Source: Propionivibrio sp. (GTDB taxonomy: Bacteria > Pseudomonadota > Gammaproteobacteria > Burkholderiales > Rhodocyclaceae). From it: a stretch of 7,834 nucleotides of DNA. This document shows positions 1 to 7,351 of the stretch, piece after piece. Numbering within the stretch: the stretch's first letter is position 1; every line of letters begins with the position of its first letter. The translations under genes and the position numbers were made by a program. The notes beneath the pieces are model-generated. The model made no database searches. It saw only the letters and a program-made list of their open reading frames with translations, and was not told the DNA's origin. Where the stretch lies: the NCBI GenBank assembly GCA_003249625.1, contig QKII01000151.1:1-7834 (forward strand), in the 5' to 3' direction.

Positions 1-1
1 A

Positions 2-1441
2 ATGCGTTTTGATGAACTCGGCCTCGCGCCCGAGCTGTTACGAGCCATATCCGACAAGGGTTACACGACTCCGACCCCGATCCAGGCGCAAGCCATTCCA
101 ATCGTTCTTTCCGGCAAGGACCTGATGGGCGGCGCCCAGACGGGAACCGGTAAAACTGCCGCTTTCACCCTGCCGCTGCTGCAGCGCATCCTGCCGTTCG
201 CCAGCCCCAGCCCGTCACCGGCGCGCCATCCGGTGCGTGTCCTGATGTTGGCACCGACGCGAGAACTGGCGATCCAGGTCTTCGAGTCGGTCAAGGACTA
301 CAGCAAGTACGTCCCCCTGCGCAGCTTGTGCACCTACGGCGGCGTCGACATCAAGCCGCAGATTGAAGAAATCCGCCAGGGCGTCGAAGTGCTGGTCGCC
401 ACCCCCGGTCGCTTGCTCGACCTCGTCGAACAGAAGTGTCTCAACTTCGGCCAGGTTCAGGCACTGGTCCTTGACGAAGCCGACCGAATGCTGGACATGG
501 GCTTCATCCCGGACGTCACGCGCATCATCAATCTGCTGCCAGTTCAGCGGCAAAGCCTGCTCTTCTCGGCAACGTTCTCCGATGAGATAAAGAAGCTCGC
601 CGACAAGATGCTACGCGCACCAATGCTCATCGAGGTCGCGCGACGCAATACCGTTTCCGAGACGATCACCCACCGCGTTCACCCGGTCGCCGCCGAAGCG
701 AAACGGGCGCTGCTGGTGAAGCTGCTGAAGTCGGCGGAGTTCAATCAGGTGCTCGTATTCACGCGTACCAAGATCGAGACCAACCGCCTGGCCCGCGAAC
801 TGCAGCGCGCCGGCATTCCCGCCGACTCGATCCACGGCGACAAGAGCCAGCAGGACCGCCTGAAGGCGCTCGAAGCCTTCAAGGACGGCACGACGCTGGT
901 GCTCGTGGCCACCGACGTCGCGGCACGCGGACTGGACATCGATGAACTGCCGCACGTGATCAATTTCGAGATTCCGCATACGCCGGAGGACTACGTGCAC
1001 CGCATCGGTCGTACCGGCCGTGCCGGCCGGCAGGGAACGGCCATTTCCCTGGTATCTGCCGACGAGGTGCAATTCCTGGTCGACATCGAGAAACTGATCA
1101 AAATGCAGATCGAGCAGGTCGTCGTCCCGGGCTTCGAACCGGAATACGACTACGAGTACCCGCCCAGCGGCAAGAAGAAGCACCATCGCCGCCCGCCTGC
1201 ACCTTCTGCCGCGGTCGCGCCGTCGACCCGGCCGCCACGCGAGCGTTCGACCGGCCGCAGTCGCCCCAGCCACATCGCCGCGGACGGCTTCGATTTCAGC
1301 AAGCCGTACGAGAGCCAGGAACCGCACCCGGCTGCCGCGACCGCTGACGCCGAAAAGGCCAAGGCCATGGCGCACCTGGAACACCCGCACAAACCGCGCC
1401 GCGTCGTCGCTGCGCTCCTCGGCGGCTTGGGCAGAAAATAG
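2..1441 (+). CDS. rhlE: DEAD-box ATP-dependent RNA helicase, RhlE type
   Basis: This 479-residue cytoplasmic RNA helicase uses ATP to unwind or remodel short RNA duplexes; RhlE proteins are linked to ribosome assembly and RNA turnover. All family motifs are visible in order: Q motif (GYTTPTPIQ, 20-28), motif I AQTGTGKT (45-52), Ia PTRELA (85-90), Ib TPGR (134-137), II DEAD (158-161), III SAT (189-191), [10 protein letters not shown] (250-257), [12 protein letters not shown] (303-313) and [10 protein letters not shown] (333-340). After about residue 380 the protein becomes a Lys/Arg/His/Pro-rich, probably disordered tail of about 100 residues, as is common in RhlE, where such tails help RNA binding. 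The ATG at base 2 fits the usual RhlE N-terminus (M-x-F-D-x-L-G-L), so the gene is probably complete, but its promoter and ribosome binding site lie outside the window. The RhlE subtype rests on the N-terminus and overall resemblance; the DEAD-box assignment is certain. It converges on the phosphatase gene. Confidence 0.93.
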   Translation: MRFDELGLAPELLRAISDKGYTTPTPIQAQAIPIVLSGKDLMGGAQTGTGKTAAFTLPLLQRILPFASPSPSPARHPVRVLMLAPTRELAIQVFESVKDYSKYVPLRSLCTYGGVDIKPQIEEIRQGVEVLVATPGRLLDLVEQKCLNFGQVQALVLDEADRMLDMGFIPDVTRIINLLPVQRQSLLFSATFSDEIKKLADKMLRAPMLIEVARRNTVSETITHRVHPVAAEAKRALLVKLLKSAEFNQVLVFTRTKIETNRLARELQRAGIPADSIHGDKSQQDRLKALEAFKDGTTLVLVATDVAARGLDIDELPHVINFEIPHTPEDYVHRIGRTGRAGRQGTAISLVSADEVQFLVDIEKLIKMQIEQVVVPGFEPEYDYEYPPSGKKKHHRRPPAPSAAVAPSTRPPRERSTGRSRPSHIAADGFDFSKPYESQEPHPAAATADAEKAKAMAHLEHPHKPRRVVAALLGGLGRK

Positions 1442-1467
1442 GACAAAGCCCTTCCGGGCAACTGCTC

Positions 1468-1487
1468 GCCGCCACATCCGTGGCGGC
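1468..1487. terminator. Hairpin between convergent genes, possible bidirectional terminator
   Basis: A perfect 8-bp inverted repeat, GCCGCCAC / GTGGCGGC, with a 4-nt loop (ATCC) lies in the 57-nt gap between the helicase stop and the phosphatase stop. The arms can extend with GCTC (1464-1467) pairing GAGC (1493-1496) across a bulge. Only short T runs follow on either strand, so intrinsic termination would be weak; the position between convergent genes is the main argument. A smaller GCCC-TTCC-GGGC hairpin sits at 1448-1459, followed on the minus strand by TTTGTCC. Confidence 0.45.
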
Positions 1488-1498
1488 AGCGCGAGCTT

Positions 1499-2272
1499 TC
1501 ACGCTTTGGCTTTTCCCGGCCTTTCCGGCGCTTCCAGCAGCTTGATGACGATCAGCGACGCATTGTCGCCATCACCCCGTGCGCGGTTCCGCGCCCTGTC
1601 GATCAGCCGATCTGACGCCTCGCGTGCGGGATACGCCGCGACCACGCTACCCAGTTCGGCGTCACTGAAATAGCCCCACACACCGTCGGAACACAACACG
1701 AACGCATCGCCTGCCTGTACATCGCTCGCTTCGCCATGGTCTATCCGCGGCGGCTCGTTACCACCGAGCGAGGTTAGCAAAATGTTGCGATTGGGGTGCA
1801 CCAGCGCCTGCTCCGGGGTGATTCGCCCCTTGGCAACCAAGGTTTCAACGTAGGAATGATCGGTCGTGCGATACATCAGTCGCTCACCACGGAAATGATA
1901 CAGGCGGCTGTCGCCGCAATGTGCCCAACTGGCTTTTCCCGGCTGCAACAGCAGCATGACGGCCGTACTGTGCGGCTCCTTCTCGTTGATGAAGCGCGAG
2001 GTCTCGATCAGTACATGAGCCTCGTTCAGGGACGATTCGAGCAAGTTCTTCGGCGATTCACTGCGCGCGGAAAATTGCTGGAAGTTGGTGCCCACCGTAT
2101 GGATCACCTGCTGCGCGGCAAGCGTACCGCCGGTGTGCCCCCCCATGCCGTCAGCCACTACAGCCAGCGCGATCCCGCCCCCTTTCGGATGCGGGAAAAG
2201 AGCGACACGATCCTGTTGCTCCTTGCGGTCACCCTGATGCTGGGCGACACAAGCATCAACCATGAGCGCCAT
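1499..2272 (-). CDS. PP2C-family Ser/Thr protein phosphatase
   Basis: A 257-residue single-domain PP2C (PPM, SpoIIE/Stp1-like) phosphatase, predicted to remove phosphate from Ser/Thr of cytoplasmic proteins using two or three Mn/Mg ions. Visible motifs are QDR (20-22), VVADGMGGHTGG (38-49), HCGDSRLYHFRG (118-129), the TTDHS segment (136-140), LLTSLGG (165-171), CSDGVWGYFSD (194-204) and GDNASLIVI (235-243). The usual metal-binding aspartates are present as D21, D41, D196 and D236, so it should be active. No signal peptide, membrane helix or sensor domain is seen. The frame stays open further upstream (to 2737), but that part only mirrors the HDOD gene, so I place the start at the first ATG after the HDOD stop, 11 nt downstream of it; a second ATG three codons later (2263) is also possible. 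Only a weak GGG precedes the start, which suggests translational coupling to the HDOD gene. Such phosphatases often pair with a Hanks-type kinase, but none lies in this window. Confidence 0.9.
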   Translation of the reverse strand: MALMVDACVAQHQGDRKEQQDRVALFPHPKGGGIALAVVADGMGGHTGGTLAAQQVIHTVGTNFQQFSARSESPKNLLESSLNEAHVLIETSRFINEKEPHSTAVMLLLQPGKASWAHCGDSRLYHFRGERLMYRTTDHSYVETLVAKGRITPEQALVHPNRNILLTSLGGNEPPRIDHGEASDVQAGDAFVLCSDGVWGYFSDAELGSVVAAYPAREASDRLIDRARNRARGDGDNASLIVIKLLEAPERPGKAKA

Positions 2273-2283
2273 GCCAACCCGTC

Positions 2284-3165
2284 TCAGGGAGCTGAAGCAG
2301 CGTGATGCTGCTCGAGAACGATATCGATCAGTTCCGGCAGCGTGTCCTCGCGCAACCCTAGTTCGTCGAGCACCTCGGCCTCGACAGCCCCCCATTCCGG
2401 ATTGTCCAGATGAAGATTCACGTGATAGAGATGCATCGCCAGTTGCAGGATGGCCACCATTGTCCGAGCCGTATGATTTTCCAGGCGCTGTATATCGTGG
2501 TGGTAGCGAATCGAATCGCAGATGAAATCCGGCAGCTTCCAGTGCTTGGCCATCAAATAGCCGACGACACAATGGTCGGCATTGAAGCGCCTGTCTTCCT
2601 CGGCCAGATCTGTCCAACGCCCGGGTTCCTCCAGGCGCATGTCTTTGCAGTAAGTGGAAAAACGCTGCATCAGCACCGGCACGCCGCATTCGACGAACAC
2701 CCCGGCGAGAAAAGCTTGATCGGGAAAAATGTTGCACACCGTCACACGCTCTTCGGCAACCAGCATCGCCAGTTCGGAAATCGCCCGCGAACGTATCCAG
2801 AAGGCTTCGAAGGCCTTGCGGTTATGCTTGGCCGGCAGCGACGACGAGAGAGCGATGGCACGGACCAGGTTGGCGGTTTGCTGCAAACCGATCGCCTGCA
2901 GAATGTGCTCGACCGACTCGAACGGCTGATAGCGGCGGTAGGAGGCGCTTTGCGCCACCTTGAACAGCATCGCCACGAGACCGGGATCCTGCGCCAAAAT
3001 CTGCGCGTACACTCGCACGTCGGCGACCCCGGCCATCAATTTGGCATAAAGTTCCTGCAACACCCGTGGTTGCGGGGGCAAGTTGACGCCACGCTCAAGC
3101 AACCGCTTGATGCTCTTTTCCTCGCTCTCGGACAAGCCGGCGAACAACGTTTTATCGAAAGCCAT
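2284..3165 (-). CDS. HDOD-domain signalling protein
   Basis: A 293-residue cytoplasmic protein with an HDOD domain covering about residues 20-225. HDOD proteins are non-catalytic relatives of HD phosphohydrolases that act in bacterial signalling, usually as output or scaffold modules. Seen here are the N-terminal LPPQPRVLQELYAKL segment (29-43), the ILAQDPGLVAMLFKVAQSA stretch (56-74) typical of HDOD, then NADHCVVGYLMAKHWKLP (195-212) and SIRYHHD (218-224). The position where HD enzymes carry the first metal His reads WIRSR (123-127), and the HD dyad region reads FVECG (157-161); both ligands appear lost, although H198 and the HH pair remain. The C-terminal ~70 residues are helical and unassigned. 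The start is placed at the ATG at 3165 because GGGGAG lies just upstream (spacing 3 nt). A GTG at 3204 would add 13 residues but has no ribosome binding site. It is first in a two-gene unit with the PP2C phosphatase and has no fused GGDEF, EAL or receiver domain. Confidence 0.87.
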   Translation of the reverse strand: MAFDKTLFAGLSESEEKSIKRLLERGVNLPPQPRVLQELYAKLMAGVADVRVYAQILAQDPGLVAMLFKVAQSASYRRYQPFESVEHILQAIGLQQTANLVRAIALSSSLPAKHNRKAFEAFWIRSRAISELAMLVAEERVTVCNIFPDQAFLAGVFVECGVPVLMQRFSTYCKDMRLEEPGRWTDLAEEDRRFNADHCVVGYLMAKHWKLPDFICDSIRYHHDIQRLENHTARTMVAILQLAMHLYHVNLHLDNPEWGAVEAEVLDELGLREDTLPELIDIVLEQHHAASAP

Positions 3166-3232
3166 ACGCTCCCCATACTTTTTTTGCGCCGAACCGACAA
3201 GCACTTAGCAAATAACGCGTGGAACCTTTGGC

Positions 3233-3238
3233 TATAAT
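3233..3238 (+). promoter_or_regulatory. Sigma-70 -10 box for the adenosyltransferase gene
   Basis: A perfect TATAAT in the context GGCTATAATCGG lies 41 nt upstream of the ATG at 3280, in the divergent gap between the HDOD and adenosyltransferase genes. No good -35 is seen at 16-18 nt spacing; the nearest TTGACA-like hexamer is TTAGCA at 3205-3210, which is 22 nt away and too far. Transcription would begin near 3245 and give a leader of about 35 nt. I could not identify a convincing promoter for the HDOD gene on the other strand. Confidence 0.6.
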
Positions 3239-3266
3239 CGGCATCGATCAAGACCCTCATTCTCTC

Positions 3267-3273
3267 TAGGAAA
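3267..3273 (+). promoter_or_regulatory. Ribosome binding site of the adenosyltransferase
   Basis: TAGGAAA lies 6 nt before the ATG at 3280. It is a good Shine-Dalgarno match at normal spacing and fixes the start of the adenosyltransferase gene. Confidence 0.7.
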
Positions 3274-3279
3274 CCAGCC

Positions 3280-3831
3280 ATGGGCAACCGTCTCAGCAAA
3301 ATTGTCACCCGCACCGGTGATGCGGGCACCACCGGCCTCGGCGACGGCTCGCGCGTCGGCAAGGACAGCCTGCGCATCGATTGCATCGGTGAAATCGACG
3401 AACTCAACTCCACGATCGGCGTGCTGCTCGCAGAGACGTTGCCGGAAAACGTTCGTACCGCGCTGTTGCGCATCCAGAACGACTTGTTCGATCTCGGCGG
3501 CGAGATCTGCATTCCGGGATCGTCGTTCATCAGTGAAGAGTATGTGGCACGCCTTGAAGAACTCGCCGCGCAATTCAACGCCGACCTGCCTTCACTTAAG
3601 AACTTCATCCTGCCCGGCGGTACCCGTCCGGCGTCGCTGGCCCACCTGTGCCGCTCGGTCTGCCGGCGGGTCGAGCGACGCATCGTTAGCCTCGGCAACA
3701 GCGAACCGGTTTCGGAATTCTCCCGCAAGTATCTCAACCGCCTGTCCGACCTGTTGTTCATTCTCGGCCGGACGCTCAATCAGACGAGCGGCCAGGGTGA
3801 TGTACTCTGGGTCCAGGCCAAGGATCGCTGA
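3280..3831 (+). CDS. Cob(I)alamin adenosyltransferase, PduO type
   Basis: A 183-residue ATP:cob(I)alamin (corrinoid) adenosyltransferase of the PduO/MMAB family. It transfers the 5'-deoxyadenosyl group of ATP to reduced cobalt, making adenosylcobalamin for mutases and other B12 enzymes, or completing a corrinoid salvage or synthesis step, in the cytoplasm as a trimer. Family signatures are the N-terminal ATP-binding loop TRTGDAGTTGL (10-20), GEIDELNS (37-44), NDLFDLGGE (67-75), LPGGTRPASLAHLCRSVCRRVER (positions 111-133, key residues R126, R129, R130 and E132) and YLNRLSDLLFILGR (151-164). The length is normal for a stand-alone PduO N-domain, with no C-terminal DUF336-type extension. The start is supported by the TAGGAAA site. 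The gene stands alone: no cob biosynthetic gene or B12-dependent enzyme is adjacent, and the leader is too short for a cobalamin riboswitch. Names used for this family include pduO, cobO and mmaB; I give no symbol because usage varies. Confidence 0.93.
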   Translation: MGNRLSKIVTRTGDAGTTGLGDGSRVGKDSLRIDCIGEIDELNSTIGVLLAETLPENVRTALLRIQNDLFDLGGEICIPGSSFISEEYVARLEELAAQFNADLPSLKNFILPGGTRPASLAHLCRSVCRRVERRIVSLGNSEPVSEFSRKYLNRLSDLLFILGRTLNQTSGQGDVLWVQAKDR

Positions 3832-3854
3832 GCCGCTTTCCTTTTCCTGTCTTT

Positions 3855-3880
3855 GGTGCGTCCATCAGAACGGACGCACC
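3855..3880. terminator. 9-bp hairpin downstream of the adenosyltransferase
   Basis: A perfect inverted repeat, GGTGCGTCC / GGACGCACC, with an 8-nt loop (ATCAGAAC) begins 23 nt after the adenosyltransferase stop. The position suits a terminator, but the sequence after it (CGTCCTGTGC) has no T run, and on the other strand it is followed by A-rich sequence. It may instead be a Rho-assisted terminator, a 3'-end stabilising stem, or a palindromic protein-binding site upstream of the amidoligase unit. Confidence 0.45.
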
Positions 3881-3982
3881 CGTCCTGTGCCTGAACGCGA
3901 CGCTCGAAGCCCAATCTGGCGCCGATGCCGTTTCGCAGTGATGGCGCGCCTCTTGCTAGAGGGATGCTGTTCGTTCTGCAAC

Positions 3983-3987
3983 GGAGA
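3983..3987 (+). promoter_or_regulatory. Ribosome binding site deciding a GTG start
   Basis: GGAGA lies 5 nt before the GTG at 3993. The frame is closed by a TAG at 3957 with no ATG in between, so GTG is the only well-placed start for the transglutaminase/DUF2126 gene. Confidence 0.75.
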
Positions 3988-3992
3988 CCACC

Positions 3993-6900
3993 GTGTCGAT
4001 CCACGTCGCCCTCAATCACGTCACCCACTACCGCTACGACCGGCCGGTCGGCCTCTCGCCGCAAATCGTCCGTCTGCGCCCAGCGCCGCATTCGCGCACG
4101 CCGATCCTCAGCTACTCGCTGAAGATCACGCCCTCCGAACACTTCATCAACTGGCAACAGGATCCGCAATCGAACTATCTCGCACGCCTGGTCTTTCCCG
4201 AAAAAACGCGCGAGTTCAAGGTTGAAGTCGACCTGGTCGCCGAACTGTCGGTGATCAATCCATTCGACTTCTTTCTCGAACCCGGGGCTGAGAAGTTCCC
4301 CTTCGCCTACGAACCGGGGCTGCGCCACGAGTTACTTCCCTTCCTCGAAAAATTGCCGGCGACGCCCTTGTTCAAAGCCTTCGTTGAGGGCATCCCGCGC
4401 GAACCGACGCCAAGCGTCGACTTTCTCGTCGCGCTCAACCAGCGCGTACAAAAAGCCATCGGTTACGTCATCCGCCTTGAACCCGGAGTACAGACGCCAG
4501 GCGAAACGCTGATCAAGGCTACCGGCTCATGCCGCGATTCGGCCTGGTTGCTCGTACAGGTGCTGCGTCACCTCGGCCTCGCGGCCCGCTTCGTCTCCGG
4601 CTACCTGATCCAGCTCACCCCGGATGTCAAATCCCTCGACGGCCCCTCCGGCACGGACAAGGACTTTACCGATCTGCACGCATGGTGCGAGGTCTATCTG
4701 CCAGGCGCTGGCTGGATCGGCCTCGACCCGACCTCCGGCCTGTTCGCCGGCGAGGGCCACATCCCCATCGCCTGCTCCCCGGAGCCCTCCTCGGCAGCAC
4801 CAATCACCGGCTTTTCCGACGAATGCGAGTGCGAGTTCTCGCACACCATGAAGATCGAGCGCGTCTGGGAAGCGCCGCGTGTCACCAAGCCTTATACAGA
4901 TGAACAATGGACGAAGATCGAGGCGCTCGGTCACCGCATCGATGCTGACCTGGACGACGGCGACGTACGCCTGACGATGGGCGGCGAGCCCACCTTCATC
5001 TCGATCGACGACCCGGACGGCGCCGAATGGAACACTGAAGCGCTCGGTCCGACCAAGCGCGCCCGCGCGGCCGAGCTCTTCCACCGCCTGCGCGAAAAAT
5101 ACGCGCCACAGGGGCTTCCACATTTCGGCCAAGGGAAGTGGTACCCAGGCGAACAGCTCCCTCGCTGGGCCCTCAACTGCTACTGGCGACGCGATGGTGA
5201 GGCGATCTGGCACAACCCGTCGTTGATCGCTGATGAAACGAAGCCTTATGGTGCGGACGCGGCACTTGCCGGCCGCTTCCTGCGCAGCGTCGCGGAACGA
5301 CTCGACCTCGACAGCGAGTACGTTTTCCCGGCATACGAAGATGCCTTCTACTACTTGTGGCGCGAACGGCGACTGCCGACCAACGTCGACCCGTTCGATT
5401 CCCGCCTCGACGACCCGCTCGAACGCGAACGTCTGGCGCGCGTGTTTACCCAAGGACTTGATGCTGTCATCGGCTACGCGCTGCCGATCATGCGCAGCTT
5501 CACCAATGGCCGTTGGCAAACCGGCCCGTGGTTCCTGCGCAGCGAACGTTGCTACCTGATCCCAGGCGACTCGCCACTCGGCTATCGCCTGCCGCTCGAT
5601 TCGCAGCCTTGGGTGGCGAAAAGCGATTACCCATATATCAACGCTGCCGACCCGACGCAGCCGTTCCCTCCACTCCGCTCCGCCGCCGAGATCCGTCGCC
5701 AGTTCGCAGAACAAGCCACTGGAGCGCAACAAGCCACATCTACCGCCTCCGTCGCAGGCAAGGCAAACGGCGCGGCGTTCGAACGCTGGCCGCAGGGCAA
5801 GGAGTCGGCAGGGTGGATCACCCGCACGGCGATGACGGCGCAGGCCCGCGACGGCATTCTCTACATTTTCATGCCGCCGACGCAGAGTCTCGACGACTAT
5901 CTCGAAATTGCCGCTGCCGTTGAAGCCACGGCTGAAGAGCTGACAACACCGGTAATCCTCGAGGGCTACGAGCCACCACGTGACCCTCGCCTCGTCAAAT
6001 TCAGCATAACTCCGGACCCCGGCGTCATCGAGGTCAATATCCAGCCTTGTGGCGATTGGGATGAACTCGTCGAACGCACCACGCACCTCTACGAAGCAGC
6101 CCGCCTGTCGCGATTGACAACGGAAAAATTCATGCTCGACGGCCGCCACACTGGCACGGGCGGTGGCAACCACTTCGTGCTCGGCGCGGCGACTCCACTC
6201 GATTCTCCCTTCCTGCGCCGCCCGGATCTTTTGCGCAGCCTGATTTCGTACTGGCACAACCACCCGTCGCTTTCGTATCTGTTCTCCGGCCTGTTCATCG
6301 GCCCGACCAGCCAGGCGCCGCGCATCGACGAAGCACGCAACGATTCGGTGTACGAACTTGAGATCGCTTTCAAGCAGTTACCGGAAATCGGCGCCAGTGT
6401 GCCGCCTTGGCTGATCGACCGTATTTTGCGGAATTTGCTGATCGACGCCAGCGGCAACACGCACCGCGCCGAGTTTTGCATTGACAAGCTCTATTCGCCA
6501 GACAGCACCACCGGACGCCTCGGCCTGCTGGAAATGCGCGCCTTCGAGATGCCGCCGCACGCCCGCATGTCGCTGGCGCAGCAACTCCTGCTGCGCGCAC
6601 TGATCGCCCGCTTCTGGAGAGAGCCCTACCAACCTTCCCGATTGGTTCGCTGGAGCACTGAGTTGCACGATCGCTTCATGCTGCCGCACTTTGTGCAGCA
6701 GGATTTTGCCGACGTCATCACCGACCTCAACCGTGCCGGCTACGCCTTCGACACCCGTTGGTTCGCGCCGCACTTCGAATTCCGCTTCCCGCTGCACGGC
6801 AAGTTTTCTGCCATGGGCATCGAGATCGAATTGCGCCACGCGCTCGAACCGTGGCATGTCATGGGCGAGGAAGGCGCCACCGGTGGCACTGTTCGTTACG

Positions 6901-7325
6901 TCGATTCGTCGGTCGAGCGCCTGCAGGTCAAAGCCACCTGCATGGCCAGCGAGCGCTACGTACTGACGTGCAACGGTGAGGCCGTCCCGCTGCAAAACAC
7001 CGGCAAGGTGGGCGAGTTCGTCGCCGGGGTGCGCTACCGCGCCTGGCAACCTTCCTCGTGCCTGCACCCAACGATCGGCGTGCACGCGCCGCTCACTTTC
7101 GACCTCGTCGACACCTGGATGCAACGTTCGCTCGGAGGCTGCCAGTACCACGTCGCACACCCGGGTGGCCGCAACTTCGAGCGCTACCCGATCAACGCCT
7201 ACGAAGCCGAGGGCCGTCGGCTGGCGCGTTTCTCGGAGCTCGGACATTCTCCGGGGCCGATCGTCGTCGAAGCAGCAACGCCAGACGCCAATTTCCCGTT
7301 CACGCTAGACTTGCGACGCTATTGA
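3993..7325 (+). CDS. Transglutaminase-like / DUF2126 putative amidoligase fusion
   Basis: A 1110-residue two-enzyme protein. Residues 1 to about 95 match the bacterial transglutaminase N-terminal domain ([13 protein letters not shown]). Residues about 140-265 are a transglutaminase-like cysteine peptidase core with an apparently intact triad: C180 (GSCRDSAW), H229 (DLHAWCEVY) and D245 (GLDPTSG). From about residue 325 to the end is DUF2126, a putative amidoligase with a glutamine-synthetase-like fold. Conserved-looking blocks are [10 protein letters not shown] (328-337), [14 protein letters not shown] (381-394), GVIEVNIQP (677-685), [19 protein letters not shown] (713-731), [18 protein letters not shown] (765-782), [13 protein letters not shown] (843-855) and [19 protein letters not shown] (1058-1076). 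The known prediction is ATP-dependent amide bond formation by DUF2126 and amide cleavage or transfer by the transglutaminase-like domain; the substrate is unknown. A 25-residue Ala/Gln/Thr/Gly-rich stretch (572-596) looks like a flexible linker. No signal peptide or membrane segment is seen. The GTG start follows GGAGA. An ATP-grasp gene follows after 26 nt, probably in the same operon. Confidence 0.92.
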   Translation: MSIHVALNHVTHYRYDRPVGLSPQIVRLRPAPHSRTPILSYSLKITPSEHFINWQQDPQSNYLARLVFPEKTREFKVEVDLVAELSVINPFDFFLEPGAEKFPFAYEPGLRHELLPFLEKLPATPLFKAFVEGIPREPTPSVDFLVALNQRVQKAIGYVIRLEPGVQTPGETLIKATGSCRDSAWLLVQVLRHLGLAARFVSGYLIQLTPDVKSLDGPSGTDKDFTDLHAWCEVYLPGAGWIGLDPTSGLFAGEGHIPIACSPEPSSAAPITGFSDECECEFSHTMKIERVWEAPRVTKPYTDEQWTKIEALGHRIDADLDDGDVRLTMGGEPTFISIDDPDGAEWNTEALGPTKRARAAELFHRLREKYAPQGLPHFGQGKWYPGEQLPRWALNCYWRRDGEAIWHNPSLIADETKPYGADAALAGRFLRSVAERLDLDSEYVFPAYEDAFYYLWRERRLPTNVDPFDSRLDDPLERERLARVFTQGLDAVIGYALPIMRSFTNGRWQTGPWFLRSERCYLIPGDSPLGYRLPLDSQPWVAKSDYPYINAADPTQPFPPLRSAAEIRRQFAEQATGAQQATSTASVAGKANGAAFERWPQGKESAGWITRTAMTAQARDGILYIFMPPTQSLDDYLEIAAAVEATAEELTTPVILEGYEPPRDPRLVKFSITPDPGVIEVNIQPCGDWDELVERTTHLYEAARLSRLTTEKFMLDGRHTGTGGGNHFVLGAATPLDSPFLRRPDLLRSLISYWHNHPSLSYLFSGLFIGPTSQAPRIDEARNDSVYELEIAFKQLPEIGASVPPWLIDRILRNLLIDASGNTHRAEFCIDKLYSPDSTTGRLGLLEMRAFEMPPHARMSLAQQLLLRALIARFWREPYQPSRLVRWSTELHDRFMLPHFVQQDFADVITDLNRAGYAFDTRWFAPHFEFRFPLHGKFSAMGIEIELRHALEPWHVMGEEGATGGTVRYVDSSVERLQVKATCMASERYVLTCNGEAVPLQNTGKVGEFVAGVRYRAWQPSSCLHPTIGVHAPLTFDLVDTWMQRSLGGCQYHVAHPGGRNFERYPINAYEAEGRRLARFSELGHSPGPIVVEAATPDANFPFTLDLRRY

Positions 7326-7351
7326 ACCATCACTGAATTCTCAGCGTCACC

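Noticed and set aside
611..1477. Minus-strand open frame (288 residues) antisense to the helicase
   Set aside because: It lies opposite helicase motifs IV-VI and the tail, has no family motif, and its composition is that of a shadow frame.
2273..2737. Upstream extension of the PP2C phosphatase frame to 2737 (155 extra residues)
   Set aside because: It overlaps the HDOD gene on the same strand in another frame, its translation is Arg/Ser/Gly-rich without domain features, and PP2C homology begins only near the ATG at 2272.
3166..3204. GTG start at 3204 for the HDOD protein
   Set aside because: No Shine-Dalgarno precedes it and the 13 extra residues are not HDOD-like; the ATG at 3165 has GGGGAG just upstream.
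3166..3279. Possible cobalamin riboswitch ahead of the adenosyltransferase gene
   Set aside because: The gap is 114 nt, the likely leader is about 35 nt, and no B12-box-like segment is visible.
3302..4225. Plus-strand 307-residue frame across the adenosyltransferase and the following gap
   Set aside because: It is a +1 shadow rich in Arg/Ser/Ala; the adenosyltransferase frame has clear family motifs and a ribosome binding site.
4527..6263. Long minus-strand open frame (578 residues) antisense to the DUF2126 gene
   Set aside because: It is rich in Arg, Ala, Val and Glu with no recognisable motif, as expected for a GC-rich antisense shadow of a strongly supported gene.
6378..7247. Minus-strand open frame (289 residues) antisense to the end of the DUF2126 gene
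   Set aside because: It has no motifs and is explained by codon bias of the plus-strand gene.
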